Counted from the stretch's first letter, positions 40,782-50,517 are shown. The stretch: DNA of 64,000 nucleotides from an uncultured Selenomonadaceae bacterium (GCA_905233135.1 CAJOCQ010000006.1:36672-100671); one strand, 5' to 3'. Translations and numbers: made by a program. Notes: generated from the sequence alone by a model not told the origin.

Positions 40782-41824
40782 GTTTGATTGAAAAAATTAA
40801 TAAGCTTGCCGAAGGCAAAAAAAATTTGCGCTTTATGGAAGTTTGCGGCACTCATACAGTTGCAATTTTTCGCGCAGGTATCAGAAATATTTTGCCGCCG
40901 AATGTCGAATTGGTTTCAGGTCCGGGTTGCCCTGTTTGTGTTACCAACGATGATTTTATTGATAAAGCGGTTGCTTATTCAAAAATTAAAAATGTTACCG
41001 TTGCAACTTTCGGCGATATGTTGAAAGTGCCCGGCTCAAATTCGACTTTGGCTGAAGAAGCGGCGGCGGGCGCAGATGTCAAAATAATTTATTCGCCGCT
41101 GGACTGTTTAAAAATTGCGGCTGAAAATCCTGCGCGACGTGTAATATTTTTGGCGGTAGGATTTGAAACAACCGCGCCTACTGCGGCGGCAACAATTTTA
41201 TCTGCGCGAAAGGCGGGCTTAAAAAATTTATTTTTTTTATCTGCGCAAAAATTGGTACCGCCCGCTCTGAAAATGTTATTGGCAGATTCCGAAGTTAAAG
41301 TTGACGGCTTTTTATTGCCGGGTCATGTGGCAGTTGTAACGGGCACAAAAATTTTTGAGTTTTTAAAAATTCCTGCAGTTGTTGCAGGATTTGAGGCGGA
41401 AGAAATTTTGTTGGCGATAATAAATTTGTTGAAACAGATTGACGAAGGGCGCACCGAAATTTCCAATGAATATAAAAGCGTCGTCAAAGCTGAAGGAAAT
41501 ATTTCCGCCCAAAATATCCTCGCGCAGGTTTACGAAACTGTTGATGCAGATTGGCGCGGCTTGGGTACAATTCCAAAAAGCGGCTTGAGAGTGCGTGACG
41601 AATTTTCAGATTTTGACATTGAAAAAATTATGCCGCTTGAAATTAAATCTGTCAAAAAAAATACCGCCTGCAGGTGCGGTGAAGTTTTGCGCGGCGTTTG
41701 CAAGCCGACAGAATGTAAACTTTTCGGTAAAGCTTGCCAACCGTTGCACGCGATCGGTCCCTGTATGATTTCGGTTGAGGGCGTTTGCGCGGCGTGGTAC
41801 AAATACGGCACATTAAAATTTTAA
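40778..41824 (+). CDS. hypD: Hydrogenase maturation protein HypD
   Basis: The 348-aa iron-sulfur protein is the scaffold where the NiFe hydrogenase Fe(CN)2CO group is built with HypC. Conserved motifs are FMEVCGTHTVAIFRAGI, GPGCPVCVTN with the thiol-disulfide cysteines, GFETTAPTAA, LPGHVAVVTG, and the C-terminal [4Fe-4S] ligands in CRCGEVLRGVCKPTECKLFGKAC. The length is normal. It is coupled to hypC and followed after 30 bases by the FNT channel gene. Confidence 0.96.
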   Translation: MSLIEKINKLAEGKKNLRFMEVCGTHTVAIFRAGIRNILPPNVELVSGPGCPVCVTNDDFIDKAVAYSKIKNVTVATFGDMLKVPGSNSTLAEEAAAGADVKIIYSPLDCLKIAAENPARRVIFLAVGFETTAPTAAATILSARKAGLKNLFFLSAQKLVPPALKMLLADSEVKVDGFLLPGHVAVVTGTKIFEFLKIPAVVAGFEAEEILLAIINLLKQIDEGRTEISNEYKSVVKAEGNISAQNILAQVYETVDADWRGLGTIPKSGLRVRDEFSDFDIEKIMPLEIKSVKKNTACRCGEVLRGVCKPTECKLFGKACQPLHAIGPCMISVEGVCAAWYKYGTLKF

Positions 41825-41854
41825 CAAAAAATTTTTGACGGGAGGTTTTTTTAA

Positions 41855-42691
41855 TTGAAAGAAAAAAACTTTGTAGACGAATTGCCGCCGACAGAACGGA
41901 GAATATTGCACCAAAATGAATCAATGCCTCCGTACATAATTTTTGAAATTATTCGGCAGGAAGGCGAAGAAGAATTAGTACGCCCACTTAGAGCATTGAT
42001 CTTTTCAGGATTGGCGGCAGGAATTTTTGTTTCATTTTCGTTTTTCTTTCGCGCAGTTTTTAATATGCACATGGGCGATTCACAATTCGCGCCGATTGTT
42101 TCAAGTTTAGGTTACACGGTAGGTTTTTTAATAGTAATACTGGGAAGAATGCAACTTTTTACTGAAAACCCAATTACAACAATGATACCGCTTTTCAGTG
42201 AATTTTCTTTTCAAAGACTTTTAAAAGTAATTCGACTTTGGAGCATAGTATTCTTTTTTAATATAGTAGGTACGACAATAGCGGCGTTGTTTTTTGCTTG
42301 TGATTATGCAGTTTCGCCTGAAATTCAAGCTGCATTGCACATAATTGCAGACGATATGACAACTCTTCCTGCGATAGATAACATATTTCACGGAATACCG
42401 GCGGGAATAATAATAGCCGCGCTTGTTTGGACGGCTCCTCAAACAAAAAATTTCAGATTTATTACAATAACATTTTTCGTATATTTTATAGCGTTGGGGG
42501 ATTTTTCGCACGTGGTAGTAGGTTCTTGTGAAATGGCATTTGCAGTTATTGACGGCGACGCGAGTTTTACGGACTATTTTTTCAGATTTTTAATCCCGAC
42601 GGGAGTTGGAAATATAATTGGAGGTACGGGAATTTTTACAATGATAATTTATAACCAAGTCAGCCAAAGATTAAAACACAACAAAAATTAA
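41855..42691 (+). CDS. Formate/nitrite transporter (FNT) family channel
   Basis: The 278-aa protein starts at TTG 9 bases after GGGAGG. A 45-residue hydrophilic N-terminus is followed by six membrane segments. LIVILGRMQLFTENPITTMIP corresponds to the FNT Omega-loop/TEN region, and GDFSHVVVGSCEMAFAVIDG to the late SHVVVG histidine region; both resemble the YfdC branch of FNT proteins more than FocA. FNT channels move formate, nitrite, acetate or hydrosulfide. It lies inside the hyp operon (hypD 30 bases before, hypE 17 bases after), which suggests a link to hydrogen or formate metabolism. Confidence 0.88.
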   Translation: MKEKNFVDELPPTERRILHQNESMPPYIIFEIIRQEGEEELVRPLRALIFSGLAAGIFVSFSFFFRAVFNMHMGDSQFAPIVSSLGYTVGFLIVILGRMQLFTENPITTMIPLFSEFSFQRLLKVIRLWSIVFFFNIVGTTIAALFFACDYAVSPEIQAALHIIADDMTTLPAIDNIFHGIPAGIIIAALVWTAPQTKNFRFITITFFVYFIALGDFSHVVVGSCEMAFAVIDGDASFTDYFFRFLIPTGVGNIIGGTGIFTMIIYNQVSQRLKHNKN

Positions 42692-42708
42692 ATTGGAGGA
42701 AAAATTTT

Positions 42709-43704
42709 TTGAGCAAAAAAATAACAATGGCGCACGGTGCGGGCGGCAAATTTTCCGCTGATTTAATCAAAGAAATAATTTTGCCCGCCTTCGACAACGA
42801 ATATTTGAACGAATTGCACGACGGCGCAAAAATCGGCAAACTTGCAATGACAACTGACAGCTACGTTATACGCCCGTTATTTTTTCGCGGCGGCAATATC
42901 GGCAAGCTGTCAATTTGCGGCACGGTAAACGATTTGGCGGTTACGGGCGCAGTTCCGAAATATATTTCTGTCGGCGCAATTATCGAGGAAGGCTTTGACT
43001 TCGACGCCTTGAAAAAAATTGTAAATTCAATGGCGGCGGCGGCGAATGAAGCGGGCGTTAAAATTGTTACGGGCGATACAAAAGTTGTCGGCAAGGATCA
43101 AGCTGACGGGATTTTTATCAACACGGCGGGCATTGGTGAAATTATTGAAGGCGTTGATATTTCCGCAAAAAATGTTCAAGCGGGAATGAAAATTTTAATT
43201 TCGGGAACAATCGGCGACCACGCGGCAACAATTTTATCTGAAAGGCACGGCTTGGAATTGCCCGAAAATATTAAATCTGACTGCGCACCTTTGAACAAAA
43301 TGATTTTTGAAATGTTGAAAGTCGAGCCGAAAATTGCAATGCTGCGCGACGCTACACGCGGCGGAATTGCGGCAGTTTTAAACGAAATTGCGGCGGCGGC
43401 GAATGTCGGAATTATTTTGGAAGAAAATAAAATTCCCGTGCGTACAGAAGTTCAAAGCGTTTGTGACATTTTGGGATTTGACGCGCTCGAACTTGCCAAC
43501 GAAGGGAAAATTATTGCAGTTGTTCCAAAAAATTCTGCAGAAAAAATTCTTGCCGCTATGAAAAATTTTGACTGCGGAAAAAACGCCGCCGAAATTGGCG
43601 AAGTTACAGAAAAATTTTCAGGCAAAGTCGGACTTCATACAAATATTGGCGGTTTGCGAATTGTAGATTTGCCCGTTGGCGAATTGGTACCGCGCATTTG
43701 CTGA
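42709..43704 (+). CDS. hypE: Hydrogenase maturation protein HypE
   Basis: The 331-aa protein starts at TTG after GGAGG. HypE dehydrates the thiocarbamoyl group on its C-terminal cysteine to give cyanide for the hydrogenase iron. The sequence ends in PRIC, exactly the functional terminus. Other landmarks are MAHGAGGKFSADLIKEIILPAF, GTVNDLAVTGAVP, VTGDTKVVGKDQADGIFINTAGIG, and RDATRGGIAAVLNEIA. The partner HypF and the nickel proteins HypA/B are not in the window. Confidence 0.96.
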   Translation: MSKKITMAHGAGGKFSADLIKEIILPAFDNEYLNELHDGAKIGKLAMTTDSYVIRPLFFRGGNIGKLSICGTVNDLAVTGAVPKYISVGAIIEEGFDFDALKKIVNSMAAAANEAGVKIVTGDTKVVGKDQADGIFINTAGIGEIIEGVDISAKNVQAGMKILISGTIGDHAATILSERHGLELPENIKSDCAPLNKMIFEMLKVEPKIAMLRDATRGGIAAVLNEIAAAANVGIILEENKIPVRTEVQSVCDILGFDALELANEGKIIAVVPKNSAEKILAAMKNFDCGKNAAEIGEVTEKFSGKVGLHTNIGGLRIVDLPVGELVPRIC

Positions 43705-43728
43705 AAAATTTTTAGGAGAGTGAAAAAA

Positions 43729-44184
43729 TTGGAAAAAAATAAACGCCCCGATTGGGACGAATACTTTTTGAATATTGCGCAGGAAGTTGGCAAGCGTTCA
43801 ACTTGTTTAAGGCGGCGTTACGGCGCAATTATCGTCAAAGATAAAATTATTGTCAGCACAGGTTACAACGGTGCGCCGCGCGGCGAAAAAAATTGCATTG
43901 ATACGGGAATTTGCGAACGTGAACGCCTGCATATTCCGAAGGGCGAACGCTACGAACTTTGCGTTGCAGTGCACGCCGAACAAAATGCAATAATTAACGG
44001 CGACCCTCTGAAAATGAAGGACGCCGCAATTTATATCGTTGGAATTAATGTTGAAGACAACAGTTTTGCTTCAGGTGAACCTTGCCTTCTTTGCCGCCGT
44101 ATGATTAAAAACGCGCAGATTGAAAAAGTTATCTGCCGCAATAAAAATGGAGAAATTCAAGAAATAAAAGTTTCAGACCTTTAA
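43729..44184 (+). CDS. dCMP/cytidine-type deaminase (ComEB-like)
   Basis: The start was set at TTG 43729 (EKNKRPDWDEYFLNIAQEV), 9 bases after AGGAG, because the ORF-track GTG is only one base from that site; 151 aa. Zinc-deaminase motifs VHAEQNAI and GEPCLLCRRMI are present, with GYNGAPRG typical of dCMP deaminases. It supplies dUMP for dTMP synthesis. It follows hypE after 24 bases and probably shares its transcript without a functional link. It ends 3 bases into the opposite-strand DUF116 gene. Confidence 0.9.
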   Translation: MEKNKRPDWDEYFLNIAQEVGKRSTCLRRRYGAIIVKDKIIVSTGYNGAPRGEKNCIDTGICERERLHIPKGERYELCVAVHAEQNAIINGDPLKMKDAAIYIVGINVEDNSFASGEPCLLCRRMIKNAQIEKVICRNKNGEIQEIKVSDL

Positions 44185-44951
44185 TCAGAAATAATTTGGC
44201 TCAAAGTTTTTTTAACTTCGTCCATATCAACGCGGGTGTTGTAACAAGGTCCGTTCGGGCGAATGTTCAACACGCCGACCGCCGGCAACGGGTAAACATC
44301 TTGAATACCGCTCATCAAGTCGCGTTCGCAAGCAATAGCAAGCACGGCTTGAGGGCGGTTTTCTATTACCACTTGACGCGCCAAAGTGCCGCCCGTTGCA
44401 ACGAAAAATACAAAGCCCATTTCTTCAGAAAGTTTCATTAAATCGCCAATGTTGCATTTGCCGCAACGTTTACAATTATTCGGGTCGCGCGTAATTTTAT
44501 GCGGGCAAGTTGCAAGCTGCAGACAATGCGGCGAAAGTACCAAAAGTTTTTTCGCGGGAACTTTTATTCGGCTTTTCATAAAAATTAAATTGCTTACTGC
44601 AATGAAGGAGCCTTCCAACTGCCGCCGCTTTATCCCAAAAATTTTTCCGATTCTTACTGCCATTGGAAATAAAAATTTGATAATTGCAAAAGTGTATTTG
44701 TGTAAAAGTTTCAGTGTCGGCAATCCCTTTACAGCTAAAATCATATTGCAGACCGCGCCGAATGAAAATGTTGAAATGAAAATTAAAAACGCGCCGACTA
44801 TCGCAGGCAGGTATTCGGAAATATTTTCCAATCCCAAATAGGCAATTTTCCAAATTCCGTACAACGCCAAAGCTATCAAAAATTCCGTGATTAGCAAAAA
44901 TCCCAGAAACAATCTTTTTTTTGGGCGAATTGCCTCCAATGCATTTAACAT
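44181..44951 (-). CDS. DUF116 membrane-anchored iron-sulfur protein
   Basis: The 256-aa protein has two N-terminal membrane segments (FLLITEFLIALALYGIWKIAYL, YLPAIVGAFLIFISTFSFGA) and a C-terminal cytoplasmic domain with LVLSPHCLQLATCPHKITRDPNNCKRCGKCNIGDL, a cysteine-rich likely [Fe-S] site, and VLAIACERDLMSGIQDVYPLPAVGVLN. This is the DUF116 pattern, a Firmicute family of unknown function. It lies downstream of ruvC-ruvA in the same direction with 15 bases between. Confidence 0.88.
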   Translation of the reverse strand: MLNALEAIRPKKRLFLGFLLITEFLIALALYGIWKIAYLGLENISEYLPAIVGAFLIFISTFSFGAVCNMILAVKGLPTLKLLHKYTFAIIKFLFPMAVRIGKIFGIKRRQLEGSFIAVSNLIFMKSRIKVPAKKLLVLSPHCLQLATCPHKITRDPNNCKRCGKCNIGDLMKLSEEMGFVFFVATGGTLARQVVIENRPQAVLAIACERDLMSGIQDVYPLPAVGVLNIRPNGPCYNTRVDMDEVKKTLSQIISD

Positions 44952-44966
44952 TTTTTCACCCCCGTT

Positions 44967-45551
44967 TTAGAACCTGTTCAACTCTTTCAGCGCAAATTTT
45001 ATTAACTGTTCGGTTGAAGAATTTTTGGGTGCGCGTTTTAAGACGGTTGAAATTTCCGCCGAAGTGTAGCCTAACGCCGAAAGTGCCTCCGTTGCCTCGT
45101 CAAGTGCGCTTGATTTAATTTGTACAGGCGAAAAATCCTGCGCGACGTTTTCAAGTTGTAAATTTTTAAATTTGTCTTTGAGTTCGAGCAAAATTCTTTG
45201 CGCGGATTTTTTACCGACGCCCGGCAATTTTGTAAGCGCATTTAAATCTTGACTTGCAACCGCCGCCGCAAATTCTGCAACAGAAATTTTTGAAACAATG
45301 GCAAGCGCAGATTTCGCACCGATGCCGCTGACTGTCAACAGATTTTCAAAAAGTTCAAAAGCCTCACGATTTTTAAAGCCGTATAAATTAATTGCGTCTT
45401 CCCTGACAGCCGTATGAATAAAAAATTCAGCCGCCGCGCCAACTTCTAATCCCGCAGGATTAACAGAAATTCTGTAGCCTACGCCGCCAACGTCCAAAAT
45501 TATTTCTTCGCCGAAAATAAATTTAATTTTGCCGCTAAGATAACCAATCAT
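44967..45551 (-). CDS. ruvA: Holliday junction DNA helicase subunit RuvA
   Basis: The 194-aa protein begins MIGYLSGKIKFIFGEEIILDVGGVGYRISV, the OB-fold domain I. The helix-hairpin-helix motifs of domain II (LLTVSGIGAKSALAIV, ALTKLPGVGKKSAQRILLELKDK) and the C-terminal domain III (EATEALSALGYTSAEISTVL) follow. It forms the tetramer that holds the junction for RuvB. It overlaps ruvC by four bases. ruvB, which usually follows, is replaced here by the DUF116 gene. Confidence 0.96.
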   Translation of the reverse strand: MIGYLSGKIKFIFGEEIILDVGGVGYRISVNPAGLEVGAAAEFFIHTAVREDAINLYGFKNREAFELFENLLTVSGIGAKSALAIVSKISVAEFAAAVASQDLNALTKLPGVGKKSAQRILLELKDKFKNLQLENVAQDFSPVQIKSSALDEATEALSALGYTSAEISTVLKRAPKNSSTEQLIKFALKELNRF

Positions 45552-46042
45552 AAAAAATTTCTCCGCTGTAAAGAGTTTGCCTCGTACGCCGCGCCTATTG
45601 CTATTGCGAGCGCGTCTGCAACGTCGTCGGGCTTGGGCGGCTCGGCTAAGTTTAATATTTTCGTTACCATATAAATAACTTGTTCCTTAGTTGCGCCGCC
45701 GTATCCCGTGATTGACATTTTAACTTCGTTGGGCGTCATTTCCACAAGGTCTAAATTGTTTTGCGCCGCGCAAAGTAAAACTATTCCCCGCGCTTGTCCT
45801 ACGGGAATTGCGGTTGTTGAATTTTTGCCGAAAAATAATTTTTCCACGCCCATAACTTGCGGCTGAAATTTTTTTATGATTATATCAAGTTCCATATAAA
45901 TTTTCAAAAGGCGGTCTTGCATACGCGCTTGCGGGCTTGTTGTTATTGCGCCGTAACTTTTCGGGATTAACCGTCCTTGAAATTGTTCAACCAAGCCGTA
46001 ACCGCAAATTGCAGTTCCCGGGTCAATTCCCAACGCTAACAT
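45548..46042 (-). CDS. ruvC: Crossover junction endodeoxyribonuclease RuvC
   Basis: The 164-aa resolvase has the acidic active site: LGIDPGTAICGYG (first aspartate), GVEKLFFGKNSTTAI (glutamate), and KPDDVADALAIAI (last two aspartates). It cuts Holliday junctions made during recombination. It is preceded by yebC, as in many bacteria, and followed by ruvA. The gap to yebC (46043-46106) holds small repeats including a TATAGTA-GTTT-TACTATA hairpin. Confidence 0.96.
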   Translation of the reverse strand: MLALGIDPGTAICGYGLVEQFQGRLIPKSYGAITTSPQARMQDRLLKIYMELDIIIKKFQPQVMGVEKLFFGKNSTTAIPVGQARGIVLLCAAQNNLDLVEMTPNEVKMSITGYGGATKEQVIYMVTKILNLAEPPKPDDVADALAIAIGAAYEANSLQRRNFL

Positions 46043-46106
46043 TTTTACCTCAATTTATTATAGTAGTTTTACTATAACACTATCCAACTATCAAACTATT
46101 CAACTA

Positions 46107-46838
46107 CTACTCGTCTGCAAATTCGTAATTGCCGTAAACGTTTTGAACGTCGTCGTCTTCGTCCAGCGCGTCAAGGAGTTTCTGCATTTTTTCTGTATCA
46201 TTCGCAGAAAGTTTAACCGTTGTATCAGGAACTTGAGTAATTTCGGCGGAGGCAGTTTCAATTCCCTTTTCAGCCAACGCTTTTTCTATTGCGTCAAAAT
46301 CTTCAGGCGCGGCTGTTATTTCAAATGATTCGTCGTCCGCTTCCATATCTTCCGCGCCCGCTTCCATAACAATTTCCATTAAAGCGTCTTCATCGTCGAA
46401 AGTTTCTTTGTCAACAACAAAAATTGCTTTTTTCTTGAACATCCAGCCGACGCAGCCCGTTTCGCCCAAATTTCCGCCGTGTTTAGAAAAAATGTGACGA
46501 ACTGCCGCCGCCGTGCGGTTGCGATTGTCTGTCAAAATATCCAGCATAAGCGCGGAGCCGCCGGGTCCGTATCCTTCATAAGTAATTTCTTCATAGTTGG
46601 AAGTATCGGAAGAGCCGAGCCCTTTTTGAATTGCACGGTTGATGTTATCTTTGGTAATGTTGTTGGCACGCGCCTTTGAAAGAGCAAGTTTAAGGCGCAT
46701 ATTGCCCGTCGGATCTGCGCCGCCCATTTTTACGGCGATTGTAATTTCACGGCTGATTTTTGTTGTCATTGCGCCGCGTATTGCGTCATTTGCGCCTTTC
46801 TTTCTTTTAATATTTGCCCATTTTGAATGTCCTGACAT
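46107..46838 (-). CDS. yebC: YebC/PmpR-family DNA-binding regulator or ribosome-associated factor
   Basis: The 243-aa protein begins SGHSKWANIKRKKGANDAIRGAMTTKISREI, the invariant YebC N-terminus, with NNITKDNINRAIQKG and YEGYGPGGSALMLDILTDNRNR. An acidic late region (MEADDESFEITAAPEDF) is normal. The family has been described as a transcription regulator, and some members help ribosomes through proline stretches. It lies upstream of ruvC, the common arrangement. Confidence 0.95.
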   Translation of the reverse strand: MSGHSKWANIKRKKGANDAIRGAMTTKISREITIAVKMGGADPTGNMRLKLALSKARANNITKDNINRAIQKGLGSSDTSNYEEITYEGYGPGGSALMLDILTDNRNRTAAAVRHIFSKHGGNLGETGCVGWMFKKKAIFVVDKETFDDEDALMEIVMEAGAEDMEADDESFEITAAPEDFDAIEKALAEKGIETASAEITQVPDTTVKLSANDTEKMQKLLDALDEDDDVQNVYGNYEFADE

Positions 46839-46883
46839 AAATTTATCTCCCTTCGTTAAATAACATATACGAAAATCTTAGAT

Positions 46884-47348
46884 TTACAAAATTTTTTTAA
46901 AATAAATCACGTCGTGCATAGGATTTTCATAGTACGGCGGAATTTCAAAAAAATCGAATTTTTTATAAAGCCGAATAGCACTTTGCAAAGGTTTAATCGT
47001 ATCCAAAACAATTTCCTTGCAGCCGTCATTTTTTGCGACGTCAAGAATTTTTTCAACGAGTAAAACTCCTGCGCGAAGATGCCTGAAATTTTCTTTTACA
47101 AAAAGTCTTTTCATTTCGCAACGCGCGGCGTTATGGCGGTGGTAGGCAACGCAGCCGATAATTTCGCCCGTGTCAATCTGCGCACAAAGTAAACGCCCTG
47201 CAGGCGGCGAATATTTTTCGGCAAGGTCTGCAAGTTCGGAATTTAAATTTTGAAATGATAAATCCCGAGCCAAAAATTTTGTGTACTCAATGATTAAATT
47301 TTTTACTTCAGCTAAATGTTTTGTGCCGTCAACAATTTTAATTTGCAT
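46884..47348 (-). CDS. GNAT-family N-acetyltransferase
   Basis: The 154-aa single-domain protein has the GNAT fold: the [29 protein letters not shown] segment carries the acetyl-CoA-binding R/QxxGxG/A-like motif (here RHLRAG), followed by [32 protein letters not shown]. The substrate is unknown. Its start lies within the last bases of tyrS, so the genes are co-transcribed. Confidence 0.85.
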   Translation of the reverse strand: MQIKIVDGTKHLAEVKNLIIEYTKFLARDLSFQNLNSELADLAEKYSPPAGRLLCAQIDTGEIIGCVAYHRHNAARCEMKRLFVKENFRHLRAGVLLVEKILDVAKNDGCKEIVLDTIKPLQSAIRLYKKFDFFEIPPYYENPMHDVIYFKKIL

Positions 47349-48552
47349 TTGTCAATTTGTAAAATTTCTTTTTGCCCTTGCGAATGACAGCGGGGAAATC
47401 TTTTTCTGCCAAAATATAATCCACGTCAGAAATTTTTTCGTCGTTCAAAGTCAAGCCGTTTTGAGAAATAAGGCGGCGACCTTCAGCCTTCGATTCAATA
47501 ACTTTTGCGGCGGCTAAAACATCAAGCAATTTTTTGCCAACTGCGTCAGCGACTTCAATGCTCGGAATATTTTCTGAACTTTGCCCTGCGAAAATTTCGG
47601 CGGCTGATTTTGCGGCGGCGTCAGCATTCTCCTTGCCGTGTACAAGTTTTGTAACTTCGTACGCAAGAATTTTTTTCGCCTCATTAATTTCAGAATCTTT
47701 CAACGCGCTTAAGCGGTTTACTTCGTCCATCGGCAAGAATGTTAAAAGCGAAAGGCAAGTTTTAACGTCGGCGTCGTCAACATTGCGCCAATATTGATAG
47801 AAATCATAAGGCGAAACTTTTTCTGCGTCAAGCCATAACGCGCCGCCCGCAGTTTTGCCCATTTTTGTACCGTCGCTTTTCGTCAAAAGTTTGTTCGTCA
47901 AGCCGAAAACATTTCTGCCTGTTTTGCGGCGAACAAGTTCCACGCCTGCAATTATGTTCGACCATTGGTCATCGCCGCCTAATTGCATTTCGCAGTTGTA
48001 TTCGGAATTTAATTTATAAAAATCGTACGCCTGCATAACCATATAATTAAACTCAAGAAAAGTTAAGCCTTTTTCCCAACGTTGCTTGTAACATTCGGCG
48101 GCAAGCATTCTGTTTACGGTAAAATTTGCGCCGACTTCGCGCAGGAGTTCAATATAGCCGAGCTTGCGCAGCCAATCGCCGTTATTAACCATTAACGCCT
48201 TGCCGTCGCTAAAATCAATGAAACGCGCAATTTGTTTTTTGAAACATTCGCAGTTATGCTCAATCATTTCGTCAGTTAAAACTTTGCGCAAATCCGAACG
48301 CCCCGAAGGGTCGCCAATCGTGCCCGTGCCGCCGCCAACTAATGCAATGGGGCGGTGTCCTGCGCGTTGCATATGCGCCATTACCATTAACGCTATAAAA
48401 TGTCCCGCGTGCAAACTGTCAGCCGTCGGGTCAAAGCCAATGTAAAACGTTACGGATTTTTCGCCGAGCATTTTTCTAACTTCGGCTTCGTCCGTGCATT
48501 GCGCAATGAAGCCGCGTTCTTTCAAAGTGTCAAATACATTTTCTGTCAACAA
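47338..48552 (-). CDS. tyrS: Tyrosyl-tRNA synthetase
   Basis: The 404-aa class I synthetase has the HIGH-type motif [15 protein letters not shown], the tyrosine-binding segment [29 protein letters not shown], the KMSKS-type loop [12 protein letters not shown] and a C-terminal S4 RNA-binding domain ([22 protein letters not shown]). It belongs to the TyrRS group that carries a KMGKT loop. No T-box leader was seen in the 60 bases before it. Confidence 0.96.
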   Translation of the reverse strand: MLTENVFDTLKERGFIAQCTDEAEVRKMLGEKSVTFYIGFDPTADSLHAGHFIALMVMAHMQRAGHRPIALVGGGTGTIGDPSGRSDLRKVLTDEMIEHNCECFKKQIARFIDFSDGKALMVNNGDWLRKLGYIELLREVGANFTVNRMLAAECYKQRWEKGLTFLEFNYMVMQAYDFYKLNSEYNCEMQLGGDDQWSNIIAGVELVRRKTGRNVFGLTNKLLTKSDGTKMGKTAGGALWLDAEKVSPYDFYQYWRNVDDADVKTCLSLLTFLPMDEVNRLSALKDSEINEAKKILAYEVTKLVHGKENADAAAKSAAEIFAGQSSENIPSIEVADAVGKKLLDVLAAAKVIESKAEGRRLISQNGLTLNDEKISDVDYILAEKDFPAVIRKGKKKFYKLTNAN

Positions 48553-48613
48553 ACTCTCTCCTTTAATTAAAAAATTTTTTGCCGCTGAATTATAACAAAC
48601 AACGCAAAAAAAA

Positions 48614-49204
48614 TCACGAATTATATTTTTTTATACCGTCGAGCAGAATTTTAACTTTCAGCCTGATATTTTCTTGAAATGGAATCGGTAACTTGCTGAA
48701 AGCCGCCGCTTGGTAGATTGAATGGAACATTTCCGAAATTAAATCAACCGAAATATCTTGGCGAATTTCGCCCAAATTTTGCCCGCGTTCGATTATTTCT
48801 TCAAAGATTCTTTTAAAATCGGGCGAAAGATTTTTCGGCAACTGTTCGGGCTTGTCTGAATGTTTAACCGCGCTCGCCAAAAGCGGCAATATAAATCTGT
48901 TTTCGTCGATAAGCCGCGCGGTACTCATTGCGCAAAATTCCAACAGTTCCAATGACGATGAATTTTTTTGCGCCATTAAATCTACGCGCTCTTCAACTTC
49001 CGTGAAAAGTTCCTTCACGATTGACATTAAAACTTCTTCTTTTGAGTTGAAATAATTGTAAAAAGTGCCGACTCCCAAATTTGAATTGTTGGTAATGTCA
49101 GCAACCGAAGTATGCGCAAAGCCGCGCATTTTGAATTGATTCATTGCCGCGTTTAATATGGTTTGACGATTTTGATTTTTGTTGACTTCTCTTTTGCCTG
49201 CCAC
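48614..49204 (-). CDS. TetR-family transcriptional regulator
   Basis: The 196-aa protein has a TetR helix-turn-helix ([51 protein letters not shown]) and a helical ligand domain ending [12 protein letters not shown]. Its target is unknown: the only same-direction neighbour upstream is beyond repeat A3, and tyrS downstream is an unlikely target. Confidence 0.9.
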   Translation of the reverse strand: MAGKREVNKNQNRQTILNAAMNQFKMRGFAHTSVADITNNSNLGVGTFYNYFNSKEEVLMSIVKELFTEVEERVDLMAQKNSSSLELLEFCAMSTARLIDENRFILPLLASAVKHSDKPEQLPKNLSPDFKRIFEEIIERGQNLGEIRQDISVDLISEMFHSIYQAAAFSKLPIPFQENIRLKVKILLDGIKKYNS

Positions 49205-49265
49205 GATTAAACACCTCTTTTTCAGGGCTCAAGGTTTTTAATTTATTTTAAATTTTAATTTTAAA

Positions 49266-49536
49266 ATGTTCTTTCTTTTTTCCAAAGCAAAAAAAGAAAG
49301 AACCAAAGAAAAAGTGCTTTTATCGCCCGTCAGGCCGCTCGGTTTCAATAACGCTCGTAGTCAGTGAGCCCCTTTTGGGGGCGCAAACTTTTTCCTACGC
49401 TTCTAAAAAATAGTAAGCTGCGGCTGGGAGACGGGCGTATTACCAGCATTAACGAGTTGCACTTTCAGGCTTGTAAAGTAGCAAGTGCCGCGCATCCTGC
49501 GCGACTTTTTACGGGGCGCACGTCCTGTGCGCCCCT
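49266..49536 (+). repeat. Mosaic structured repeat, copy A3
   Basis: It fills the 338-base gap between the TetR and PAP2 genes. It has the T/A hairpin (here with an extra T and A), CGCCCGTCA ... GACGGGCG, GCCCC-TTTT-GGGGGC, GTTGCACTTTCAGGC, CCGCGCA-TCCT-GCGCG and, in addition, GGGGCGCAC-GTCC-TGTGCGCCCC. The GTTGCACTTTCA...CCGCGCATCCTGCGCG part is closest to B1. Confidence 0.85.
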
Positions 49537-49542
49537 CCTTGC

Positions 49543-50517
49543 CTACTGCCTAAAACTATTGCCCAATTTTTTAAATTTGAAACGAGTATTTTTTTCAAGG
49601 TAATTAAAGGCGTACGGTGCAAGAAATGTTATCGTAATGAACGGCAGAAAACCTTTGCAAAATTCATAGAAAAATTTAAAGCCGGTTAATTTTATCAGCA
49701 ACAATAAAACCATTGCCGCGCCGCCGACCGCGCAACCAATAATTGCCCGTCGAATTTTCACGCCAATATCAACATTGGTATTGAAATTTATAAATTTTTG
49801 CTCCAACGCCGCGCCAATCAAAAATCCTAAAGTGCCGCCGATACTGTCCATCGAATCCAACTTCGCCGCCGTCGCAGATACTATAATTTTTCCGTCAAGA
49901 TAATCTATTGGATACGATTTCGCCAAAATGTAAATTGCCGAAATGACGCAAAAAATTATTCCTGCAACAAATGCATTTTGTTCAAAAATTTTATCGCGGT
50001 CCATTCTGTCAAAAAGTTTGTCCGCCAAAAATATTACCGCCAAAGTTTCAACTATCGCAACCAAAACATCTTGCGGCGTATGTACACCCAAAAAGTTTCT
50101 CGAAAATGCAACCGCCAAAATTATCAGTGCGCAGGGGATTATTAACAGCGGATATTTTTTTCTGTAAATGTACGCAATCCCGCCGTAAATTGCCGTTGTA
50201 AATTGCGTATGTCCTGAAGGCATTGAATAACTGCTTGCTTTTTTCATTGCATCGCCTGCGGGATTTATTTCTGAATCTAAAATCCACGGGCGATACACGC
50301 AGAAAGTATCTTTAATTAAAACGTTGATAAGCCGCCCGAATGACATTACCGCAATTAAAAATAATCCTGCGCGACGGCTGATACACCAAAATAAAATTCC
50401 CGGTATTATTGCAGAAAGCGAGCTTGTAGGAATTTTTGTTATCAGCGTCAAGAAAAATTCTAAGCCGCCGTAACTTTCGCGCAGTTCCTGCAACCACAGC
50501 AAATATTGCATATCCAT
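49543..50517 (-). CDS. PAP2-family membrane phosphatase
   Basis: The 324-aa integral membrane protein carries all three PAP2 signatures: KDTFCVYRPW (KxxxxxxRP), PSGHTQ (PSGH) and SRNFLGVHTPQD (SRxxxxxHxxxD), within about eight hydrophobic segments. These enzymes dephosphorylate lipid phosphates such as phosphatidate or undecaprenyl diphosphate. The C-terminal half is longer than in minimal PAP2 proteins and holds extra membrane segments. It starts 10 bases after the first of three paralogous small genes on the same strand. Confidence 0.9.
   Translation of the reverse strand: MDMQYLLWLQELRESYGGLEFFLTLITKIPTSSLSAIIPGILFWCISRRAGLFLIAVMSFGRLINVLIKDTFCVYRPWILDSEINPAGDAMKKASSYSMPSGHTQFTTAIYGGIAYIYRKKYPLLIIPCALIILAVAFSRNFLGVHTPQDVLVAIVETLAVIFLADKLFDRMDRDKIFEQNAFVAGIIFCVISAIYILAKSYPIDYLDGKIIVSATAAKLDSMDSIGGTLGFLIGAALEQKFINFNTNVDIGVKIRRAIIGCAVGGAAMVLLLLIKLTGFKFFYEFCKGFLPFITITFLAPYAFNYLEKNTRFKFKKLGNSFRQ

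Noticed and set aside
48553-48613. T-box leader before tyrS
   Set aside because: The gap of about 60 bases is too short and contains no T-box core; the same holds for gltX.
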